Below, one piece after another: positions 8,531-20,383 of a DNA stretch of 57,704 bases. The notes under the pieces were generated by a model. That model did not search any database, had not been told where the DNA came from, and was given only the letters and a program-made list of their open reading frames with translations. The stretch is from Geomobilibacter sp964431365. GTDB taxonomy: Bacteria > Desulfobacterota > Desulfuromonadia > Geobacterales > DSM-12255. Both the position numbers and the translations under genes were made by a program. Location: contig CAYSJJ010000018.1 of assembly GCA_964431365.1 (NCBI GenBank), positions 1-57,704 on the forward strand. Direction: 5' to 3'. Positions within the stretch are counted from its first letter, which is position 1; each line of letters starts with the position of its first letter.

Positions 8531-9886
8531 ATGGAAAATATCTGGCAAGCCGCCCAAGATAACATCGAAAAGGTGCTTACTCCCCAGACCTTCAACACCT
8601 GGATCAGGCCGATCCAGTTCTCCCACATCCATAACAACCAGTTTGTCCTGCAGGTGCCGAACAAATTCATCAAGGACTGGGTCCGGGAAAAATACTTCTC
8701 CATGATCCAGGAGGCGGTGAACTCTCTGGCGGAGCGGTCGTTCCAGCTGGAGATCCAGATCGCCGAACAGGAGGTCGTGGACGCCCCCCCGGCCGAACCG
8801 AAGACGCCGCGCAAGACCAAGGAAGCGGCGGCCCCACTTCCGGAACCGGAAAGTCCCTCCAATATCAACGGCAACCTGAACCCTAAGTACACCTTCGACA
8901 CCTTCGTCTGCGGTTCCAGCAACCAGTTCGCCTATGCCGCCTCGCAGGCGGTGGCGGCCAAGCCGGCGACCAACTACAATCCGCTCTTCATCTACGGTGG
9001 CGTCGGCCTGGGCAAGACCCACCTGCTGATCGCCATAGGGAACCATATTCTCAAGAACAAGCCGAAGGCCCGCATCTGCTACTACACGTCTGAGAAGTTC
9101 ATGAACGAGATGATCAACTCCCTCAGGTACAAGAAGATGGAGGAGTTCAGGAACAAATTCAGAAAAGCAGACCTCCTGCTCATCGACGACATCCAGTTCA
9201 TGCAGGGGAAAGAGGCGACCCAGGAAGAATTCTTTCACACCTTCAACTCCCTGTACGAGTCGCACAAGCAGATCATCCTCACGTCCGACAAGTTCCCCCG
9301 GGAGATACCGGGACTGGAAGAACGCCTCCGTTCACGCTTCGAATGGGGCTTGATCGCCGATATCCAGCCTCCCGACGTGGAGACCAAGATCGCCATCCTG
9401 AAAAAGAAGGCCGAACTGAACGGTATCGAACTCCCGGACGACGTGGCGCTCTTCATCGGCTCCAGCGCCTCCAGCAACATCCGGGAGCTCGAGGGCATGC
9501 TGGTCCGGCTCGGCGCCTACGCAAGCCTCACGAAGAACAAGATCTCGCTGAACATGGCCAGGGATATCCTCAAGGATATCATTGTGGACAAGTCCAAGGA
9601 GATCACCATAGAAATGATCCAGAAGCACGTGGCTGACCATTTCAAGCTGAAGATCAGCGACCTGAAGTCGGAGAAACGACTCAAGGCGCTGGTGGTGCCG
9701 CGGCAGATGGCTATCTATCTCTGCCGGGATATGACCAAGGCGTCATATCCGGAAATCGGAGAAAAGTTCGGGGGAAAGGACCACTCGACCATCATCCATT
9801 CGGTCAAGAAGATCGATGGCCTGCTGGCGGCGGACCCGGCATTGGCCGAGACCATGCGGCAGCTTAAACACGACCTGTTGAACTGA
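8531..9886 (+). CDS. dnaA: Chromosomal replication initiator protein DnaA
   Basis: ATP-dependent initiator that binds DnaA boxes and opens the origin. The start at 8531 (MENIWQAAQDNIEKVL) gives 451 residues; the open frame extends far upstream through oriC, but the family begins here and GAAGG lies upstream. Domain I is residues 1-80, followed by a low-complexity Pro/Glu linker (about 84-112). The AAA+ domain has Walker A GGVGLGKTH near residue 157 and Walker B LLLIDDIQF near 215. The C-terminal DNA-binding domain carries the signature GGKDHSTIIHSVKKI. It is flanked on both sides by DnaA boxes. Confidence 0.98.
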   Translation: MENIWQAAQDNIEKVLTPQTFNTWIRPIQFSHIHNNQFVLQVPNKFIKDWVREKYFSMIQEAVNSLAERSFQLEIQIAEQEVVDAPPAEPKTPRKTKEAAAPLPEPESPSNINGNLNPKYTFDTFVCGSSNQFAYAASQAVAAKPATNYNPLFIYGGVGLGKTHLLIAIGNHILKNKPKARICYYTSEKFMNEMINSLRYKKMEEFRNKFRKADLLLIDDIQFMQGKEATQEEFFHTFNSLYESHKQIILTSDKFPREIPGLEERLRSRFEWGLIADIQPPDVETKIAILKKKAELNGIELPDDVALFIGSSASSNIRELEGMLVRLGAYASLTKNKISLNMARDILKDIIVDKSKEITIEMIQKHVADHFKLKISDLKSEKRLKALVVPRQMAIYLCRDMTKASYPEIGEKFGGKDHSTIIHSVKKIDGLLAADPALAETMRQLKHDLLN

Positions 9887-9897
9887 GCGGGAAAACC

Positions 9898-9946
9898 TGT
9901 AGATAACTGGCGACACCTGTTGATAAGAATTACCGCCTGTGGACAA
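9898..9946. other. oriC, three phased DnaA boxes downstream of dnaA
   Basis: TGTAGATAA (9898-9906), TGTTGATAA (9918-9926) and TGTGGACAA (9938-9946) share one orientation and begin exactly 20 bp apart, close to two helical turns, so bound DnaA molecules would lie on nearly the same face. Complements are TTATCTACA, TTATCAACA and TTGTCCACA. They lie 12 bp after the dnaA stop. Confidence 0.85.
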
Positions 9947-10028
9947 CAATCTGCTTATCCCGGTCGCTGACCACAGGCAAATGACGGGAAAAAAAACGAT
10001 AACTCGTGCAGTTGCAAAGACCGTCAAC

Positions 10029-10087
10029 ATATCAACAGGGCCTACTACGACTACTAAAGAAAGTCTTTTATATTTTAATAATAACAG
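10029..10087 (+). other. oriC, candidate DnaA-trio unwinding element
   Basis: In order: a near-consensus DnaA box ATATCAACA (10029-10037), the GC spacer GGGCC (10038-10042), the trinucleotides TAC TAC GAC TAC TAA (10043-10057), then the AT-rich tract 10066-10087. This box/GC-spacer/trinucleotide/AT arrangement is the basal origin-unwinding architecture described for Bacillus-type origins, where DnaA filaments engage repeated trinucleotides on single strands. It ends just before the dnaN ribosome-binding site. Confidence 0.72.
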
Positions 10088-10102
10088 CAAGGAGGGTATG
10101 CC

Positions 10103-11221
10103 ATGGAATTCACCACCGATAAGGATACCTTTGTCAAAGCACTCCAGAAGATCCAGGGAATCGTTGAAAAACGGAACACCATGCCGATTCTCTCCAACGT
10201 CCTGATCGAAGCCGCAGGCGAATCGATCCAGGTCACCGCCACCGACCTGGAAGTCGGCATGCGGAGCAGTTACAACGCCAAAGTCACCACCAAGGGGAGC
10301 ATAACGGTCTCGGCCAAGAAACTCTACGAAATCATCCGGGAACTCCCTGACGAAGATATCCGTTTTTCAACGCGCGAAAACGATTGGGTCGATATCCGCT
10401 GCGGCAAGGCCAGCTTCAACCTGGTCGGTCTCTCTCCCGACGAATTCCCCCGGTTTCCGAAGGTCGTGGAAGAATCGTTCGTCAGGCTCGGTGCGCCGAT
10501 GCTTCGGGAGATGATCGAACAGACCTCCTACGCCATCTGCCAGGACGAGACCAAATACAACCTCAACGGGGTGTTCGTGAAGGCAGCAGCCGAGGACGGA
10601 CGCAACGTCATCCGCATGGTCGCCACCGACGGTCACCGTCTCTCCATCGCCGAGCGTGAAGTGGAAGGGGACGTGCCGCCCGAATTGGCCAACGGCGCCA
10701 TCTTTCCCAAGAAGGGTGTCATGGAGTTGAAGAAGATGGCAGACGAGGGGGACGGTGAACTTCTCATCGGCTTCATGGACAACAACGCCGCCATCAAGAA
10801 GGAACAGACCGTCGTCGTCATGCGCCTGGTCGACGGAGAATTCCCCGACTACACCCGCGTCATTCCGGCACAGAACGACAAGGAGGTCGTCGTCAACCGC
10901 GACCGGCTGCATCATTCCCTGCGCCGGATGGCGATCCTTTCCAGCGAACGGTTCAAAGGGATCAAGTTCGATATCAACGGCTCCGTCATGGAGATATCCT
11001 CCAGCAACCCGGAACTGGGCGAGGCACGGGAAGAGCTCGAGGTTACCTACAGTGGCCCGGCCCTCATTTCCCGGTTCAACGCCCGCTACCTGATCGATGT
11101 CCTGAATGTCCTGACGGACGACAACGTGGTCCTGAAGCTGCGGGACGAGATGTCGCCGGCCCTGGTCACCACCGAGAACGGCAACAGCTTCCAGGCGGTG
11201 ATCATGCCGATGCGCCTCTAG
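10103..11221 (+). CDS. dnaN: DNA polymerase III beta sliding clamp
   Basis: Ring-shaped processivity clamp for replicative polymerase. At 372 residues it has the normal three-domain length; MEFTTDKDTFVKALQKIQGIVEKRNTMPIL-type N-terminus, the central GHRLSIAER segment and the C-terminal PMRL ending (tail IMPMRL) are characteristic. AAGGAGG precedes the ATG at 10103; a second ATG six bases upstream is in frame but closer to the ribosome-binding site. A palindromic repeat abuts its stop codon, separating it from recF. Confidence 0.98.
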   Translation: MEFTTDKDTFVKALQKIQGIVEKRNTMPILSNVLIEAAGESIQVTATDLEVGMRSSYNAKVTTKGSITVSAKKLYEIIRELPDEDIRFSTRENDWVDIRCGKASFNLVGLSPDEFPRFPKVVEESFVRLGAPMLREMIEQTSYAICQDETKYNLNGVFVKAAAEDGRNVIRMVATDGHRLSIAEREVEGDVPPELANGAIFPKKGVMELKKMADEGDGELLIGFMDNNAAIKKEQTVVVMRLVDGEFPDYTRVIPAQNDKEVVVNRDRLHHSLRRMAILSSERFKGIKFDINGSVMEISSSNPELGEAREELEVTYSGPALISRFNARYLIDVLNVLTDDNVVLKLRDEMSPALVTTENGNSFQAVIMPMRL

Positions 11222-11302
11222 CAGGTCGCTGAAAAACAGCCATCTCGTCGCCGTCCTCGCAAGCTTCTCAGTGCGGCGATCTGACTATTTTTGAGCAACC
11301 TG
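11222..11302. repeat. Palindromic dispersed repeat between dnaN and recF
   Basis: An 81-bp element starts immediately after the dnaN stop. Its ends (11222-11242 and 11281-11302) are imperfect inverted repeats of about 20 bases, so the RNA or single strand would fold into a long hairpin. The right end is identical to bases 2-28. The interior segment ending GTGCGGCG is shared with the repeat near 27600. No coding capacity was seen. It has the character of a REP/MITE-like intergenic family. Confidence 0.72.
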
Positions 11303-11381
11303 AAGGATTCGGATTCAAGATAATCTGAAAGGGCTGAACGGATGGGGCCTCCATGAATCGGGGCCTTTTCTGTGTCCATCC

Positions 11382-12480
11382 ATGCGAATCGCGAAAGTTG
11401 CCATACATTCCTTCAGGAACCTGGCCGAGGTACGGCTCGACTGCGCCGACCGCTGGAATATCCTGGTGGGAGCCAATGCCCAGGGGAAGACAAATATACT
11501 GGAAGCAATCTTCCTGCTGGGAACCCTCAAATCGTTTCGCATGGCCAAGAACGCCGAGCTCATCGCCTGGAACCGCCCCCATGCCCTGTTGAAAGGGATG
11601 GTGGAGAGCCAGAACGTGAAACGGGAGCTGGCGCTGGTCATCGAACCACACGGAAAACGGGTCCAGGTGGACCGAAAGGGGATGACGACGCTCCGGGATT
11701 TCCTGGGGGTGCTGAACGTGATTGCCTTTTCCCCGGAAGAGCTCTTCATGGTCCGGGGGAATCCGGATTTCCGGAGGCGTTACCTGGACCGGGCAGTCTT
11801 CAGCAGCGATCCGGCCTATCTGGCCTGCCACCGGGAGTACTTCCGGATCCTCAAGCACCGGAACACGCTCCTGCGCCAGCGATCCTACGCCACACTCGAC
11901 GCGTGGAGCGAGCAGCTGGTCGCTGCCGGGGCGCGGCTCGTCATGAAACGGGCCGACTTCATCCAGGGGCTCAATGCGTTCTTTTCCAGTCTTTACCGAC
12001 AGATAACCGGTAGTGACGAAGAGGCACACCTGTGCTATTATGCCGATTCCTGTCAGGACCAGGGGTCGGTCGAGGCGTGCGAAACGGCCCTGCGGGCGGT
12101 ATTGGCCGCCCGGCGCGAGGAAGAGCGGCAGCGGTCGACCACACTTGCCGGGCCCCATCGCGACGACCTCAGGTTCTTTCTGAACGGCACCCTGCTCAAA
12201 TTGCATGGTTCGCAGGGACAGCAGAGGAGTTTCATCCTGGCCATGAAAATGGCAGAAATAGAGCATGCCTGCCGCAACACCGGGTTTCCGCCGATCCTGC
12301 TCCTGGACGACCTGACATCGGAACTGGACAAAAACCGGTTGGGACATCTCCTGGAGTTCCTGACGCAGCGGCAGATCCAGGTATTTATGACAACCACTGA
12401 TCATGCCACCCTGCCGGCAATTGCCGGCGACAGTGCCGTCTACCGGGTACATGGGGGCGAGGTCGGCCAGCGAGGAATGA

Positions 12481-12488
<8 letters not shown>
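11382..12488 (+). CDS. recF: DNA replication and repair protein RecF
   Basis: SMC-like ATPase of the RecFOR pathway that helps load RecA at single-strand gaps. The 368 residues include Walker A GANAQGKTN near residue 30 and the C-terminal ABC signature/Walker B region with LLLDDLTSELD. The SFRNLAEVRLDC segment near the N-terminus is family-typical. The last eight bases overlap the start of gyrB, indicating coupling. It follows dnaN after a 160-bp gap occupied largely by a palindromic repeat. Confidence 0.97.
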
Positions 12489-14868
<2,380 letters not shown>

Positions 14869-14872
14869 AATC

Positions 14873-14938
14873 GGGCGCCAGGCACAAGGCACAAGGCGCA
14901 AGGAATGATTGTCTCCTTCTGCCTGTGCCCTGGCCTTG
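14873..14938. repeat. Tandem heptamers inside an imperfect inverted repeat, gyrB-gyrA gap
   Basis: The gap contains three near-identical heptamers (GGCACAA, GGCACAA, GGCGCAA), and its far side carries the complementary TGCCTGTGCCCTGGC. The whole can fold as a bulged hairpin (left arm from 14878, right arm to about 14936). It has no T-tract and lies inside an operon, so I call it a repeat or mRNA structure rather than a terminator. Confidence 0.45.
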
Positions 14939-14960
14939 AGCCAATATCAATGAGGTTGCA

Positions 14961-17534
<2,574 letters not shown>

Positions 17535-17543
17535 CGCGGTATA

Positions 17544-19127
17544 ATGACATTCATGGAACAGCATCATCGCAAGATAGACGAGAGCCTGCTGGAACGGCAC
17601 CGGATACTCCGGCTGCTGGAGCGGCTCAAGCAGGATAACCTCACGGTCGCCGAGATCGACGAGATCGGCGGTACCTTGCAGAAGGCCGGCCGACGCGCCC
17701 TACCACCTCTTGTCCGTAGCCTGTGGCGGGAGAAGAGCGGCGACCTGATCTCGAAGTATACCTATCTTCTTGATTTCTTCGCCGACGAGGAGTGGCTCGA
17801 CCAGCTGATCCAGATAGCACTCCGCCGCCGCGACCTGGAAGACGAGGGGAAGGTGGCGCTCCTCTCCACCCTGCAGAACTGCGGGATCGACGTAACCCTC
17901 CCCCCCTTTGCCGGCCTGCTCTCCAGTTACAGCGGCCCGCTGAAAGAGTCGCTGGCCCGTTTCCTCGACCGGGGAGAGCGCGGACTCCTCTGGTTCCTGG
18001 AGGATTTCGTCTACGCCGGCGAGGAGCGGCAGGTGGCGATGATCCGGGAGCTGGCACAGGTTGAGGACGCACGGGTCGTTGATGTCTCCGCGCTCCTTCT
18101 TTCATTTGACGACCAACTGGTGGTGAGTGAGGTGCTGACGGCCCTCGGCAGGATCCGTCTTCCAGCGGCTGCGGCACTGGCGCGCGATTGGGCGAATCAC
18201 AGCGATCCCTCCTACCGGGACGCGGCAACGAAGAGCCTCCGTCGGCTCGCCTTCCTCGGCATCGAGCCGCCTCCACCCTCCCCCCCCGCAGCTCAGCAGC
18301 CGTTTCACGCCGCCTACGTGAGTCCGGTTGACGGGGGGGGCTACCGCACCCTCTGGATCGCCCGCCATCTTGACGGCGAGCGGGTGACGACCCTCTACCT
18401 CCAACTGCACGACGAGGGGGGGGTAAAAGGGGCCTGGGGTACGCCTGCCACCACGATAGCAGACTTCGCCGCTGAAGTGACGGCCGCCCAGGGGGACGAA
18501 CGGCTTCACTCCATCGACACGAACTACGGGCTCCTGCTCCTCCGGGATGCCCTGTATGCCACGGGTCAGCAGAACGCGCTCCCGCCGCCGGAATTTTACC
18601 TCCGGAGCGGGATGTTCAGCAGGGAAGAGCTCGCCGTTGCCTGCTACATCCCTCCGGTCTCCCCCTCCAGCGAGGAGATGGCCATCAACCCGCGTCTGCT
18701 GGCGGCCTCGGCGCGACTGCTCGACGACGAATTCTTCGGCGGCTGGTACATCGCCAGCGGCCGGGTCTACGACTATGCGGAACAGTGGATTGCCCTTGAA
18801 GAACATGAATCCCGGGGGACACCGGCCCGGGTGGAAGCTCTTCTGGAAGAGTTCTGCAACGAGCTGATCCTGCCCCAGGTCAACCGGATAGCCCGGCGGC
18901 TACTGCTGAACGCCGATCTGATGCAGCGTTGCGGGCGTGGGACAGCCATCGTGGAAGTGACACTGGCGGCCGCCTTCAGCCTGCTGGGCACCCCGCTTCC
19001 GCTCCACGTTCACCCGTTCCTGCGGCGCTTTGCCATGGAGAGCCTGCTTGTGGCCCGGGAGGCGCTGGGGGAGGGGTATGATCTGAGGGACCATCCGGAC
19101 GACGAAGACGAAGACTGGTGGGATTGA
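17544..19127 (+). CDS. HEAT-like alpha-helical repeat protein of unknown function
   Basis: A 527-residue soluble protein. The first 250 residues are paired helices with HEAT/ARM character (LPPLVRSLWREKSGDLISKY, VVSEVLTALGRIRLPAAAAL, DAATKSLRRLAFLG). A Pro-rich hinge (EPPPPSPPAA) leads to a C-terminal domain of unknown type, ending in an acidic tail DDEDEDWWD. No signal peptide. It begins 10 bp after gyrA and is likely cotranscribed with it. Two starts nine bases apart (17544, 17553) cannot be separated, as neither has a clear ribosome-binding site. Odd: three 8-base homopolymer tracts (C8 at 18290, G8 at 18333 and 18416) lie within 135 bp. Function unknown. Confidence 0.8.
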   Translation: MTFMEQHHRKIDESLLERHRILRLLERLKQDNLTVAEIDEIGGTLQKAGRRALPPLVRSLWREKSGDLISKYTYLLDFFADEEWLDQLIQIALRRRDLEDEGKVALLSTLQNCGIDVTLPPFAGLLSSYSGPLKESLARFLDRGERGLLWFLEDFVYAGEERQVAMIRELAQVEDARVVDVSALLLSFDDQLVVSEVLTALGRIRLPAAAALARDWANHSDPSYRDAATKSLRRLAFLGIEPPPPSPPAAQQPFHAAYVSPVDGGGYRTLWIARHLDGERVTTLYLQLHDEGGVKGAWGTPATTIADFAAEVTAAQGDERLHSIDTNYGLLLLRDALYATGQQNALPPPEFYLRSGMFSREELAVACYIPPVSPSSEEMAINPRLLAASARLLDDEFFGGWYIASGRVYDYAEQWIALEEHESRGTPARVEALLEEFCNELILPQVNRIARRLLLNADLMQRCGRGTAIVEVTLAAAFSLLGTPLPLHVHPFLRRFAMESLLVAREALGEGYDLRDHPDDEDEDWWD

Positions 19128-19131
19128 GAAT

Positions 19132-19322
19132 GGGCGCACGCTTTTCCGCCCTGGCGTTGTTGATCTGCGGATTCCCTTGTGACTCGGTCTGCGACCGCCC
19201 CCTTCGGGGCGCCTTCGCGGTCCAATTTCGCAAGCGAAATTGTGCCGCGTAGCGCTGTTTATGCCCGGTGTTTGGGTACTACGCCTCCGCGCAATCCCTC
19301 GACAGCGAAAAATCGTGCGCCC
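19132..19322. repeat. 190-bp element with terminal inverted repeats upstream of gpsA
   Basis: The ends GGGCGCACGCTTTTCCGC (19132-19149) and GCGAAAAATCGTGCGCCC (19305-19322) are inverted repeats with 16 of 18 positions matching. Inside are two smaller hairpins (one around CCCCCTTCGGGGCG, one ATTTCGCAAGCGAAAT near 19226-19241) and a 50-bp core (19241-19290) that recurs at 27626-27671. It fills nearly the entire HEAT-gpsA gap. No transposase or ORF is inside, so it is MITE- or REP-like. Confidence 0.65.
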
Positions 19323-19348
19323 GGCAACGACGGCAAAAAGGCTTGAAT

Positions 19349-20356
19349 ATGACACGTAAAATCGGGGTTATCGGTGCGGGGAGCTGGGGGACGACGCTGG
19401 CGGACCTGCTGGCGAAGCGGGGACACGACGTCACCCTCTGGGCCTACGAGTCCGAGCTGGTGGAGGAGATGGGGGGGACCCGTATCAACTCGCTCTTCCT
19501 CCCCGGCATTTCCCTCTCCCCTTCCCTCGCCTTCACCAACGACCTGGCCTGTGCGGTCGGCGGCAAGGAGCTGATCCTCTGCGTGGTGCCGACCCATGTC
19601 CTCAGAGGGGTGATCCGGCAGGCCCTTCCTGCTGTTCCGGCTGATGCGGTGATTGTCAGCGCCACCAAGGGGATAGAACTGGAAACCCTGCAGGCGGTCT
19701 CCCAGATATACGAGGAGCTGCTCACCCCCCACCTGTTCAGGCGTTTCGCCGTCCTGTCCGGGCCGAGCTTTGCCCGCGAGGTGGCCCAGGAGATGCCGAC
19801 TGCGGTGGTGGCTGCCGCCGCGGACGAGGCGATTGCCCGGCTGGTGCAGGAGATTTTCACCACCCGCTGGTTCAGGGTCTACACCAACAGCGACGTGATC
19901 GGCGTGGAACTGGGCGGGGCGCTGAAGAATGTCATCGCCATAGCCGCCGGCATTGCCGACGGGCTCGGCTTCGGTTACAATACCCGTGCCGCTCTCATTA
20001 CCCGCGGGTTGGCGGAAATTACCCGGATTGGCCTGGCCATGGGGGCCAGGAGTGAGACCTTTGCCGGCCTGGCCGGTATGGGTGACCTGGTGCTGACCTG
20101 CACCGGTGATCTCTCCCGCAACCGGACCGTCGGCGTACAGCTGGGTCAGGGGCTGACCCTCGCCACGATCCTCGGCGAGATGCGGATGGTCGCGGAAGGG
20201 GTAAAGACGGCTGAATCCACCTTTCTTCTGGCCAGGAAGCTCGGCGTGGAGATGCCGATCACCGAACAGGTCTACCGAGTGCTGTACGAGAACAAGCCGG
20301 CCCGCGATGCAGTCATCGAACTGATGGCCCGCGAGCTGAAGCCGGAAGGAATATAG
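19349..20356 (+). CDS. gpsA: NAD(P)-dependent glycerol-3-phosphate dehydrogenase
   Basis: Cytoplasmic enzyme that reduces dihydroxyacetone phosphate to sn-glycerol 3-phosphate for phospholipid synthesis. I start at ATG 19349 (MTRKIGVIGAGSWGTTLADL), giving 335 residues, the usual size; the frame stays open upstream but that DNA is a repeat. The Rossmann loop GAGSWGT is at residues 9-15. The catalytic lysine lies in ELGGALKNVIAIAAG, and the GLGFGYNTRAALITRGL and GMGDLVLTCTGDLSRNRTVG motifs are intact. The ribosome-binding site is weak (AAGG). Confidence 0.97.
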   Translation: MTRKIGVIGAGSWGTTLADLLAKRGHDVTLWAYESELVEEMGGTRINSLFLPGISLSPSLAFTNDLACAVGGKELILCVVPTHVLRGVIRQALPAVPADAVIVSATKGIELETLQAVSQIYEELLTPHLFRRFAVLSGPSFAREVAQEMPTAVVAAAADEAIARLVQEIFTTRWFRVYTNSDVIGVELGGALKNVIAIAAGIADGLGFGYNTRAALITRGLAEITRIGLAMGARSETFAGLAGMGDLVLTCTGDLSRNRTVGVQLGQGLTLATILGEMRMVAEGVKTAESTFLLARKLGVEMPITEQVYRVLYENKPARDAVIELMARELKPEGI

Positions 20357-20383
20357 CCGGCTTCCTCCGGCCGAAAGGAACCC

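Noticed and set aside
14878..14903. Tandem heptamers in the gyrB-gyrA gap as a possible CRISPR-like array
   Set aside because: The units are 7 bases with no spacers, and no cas gene is present.
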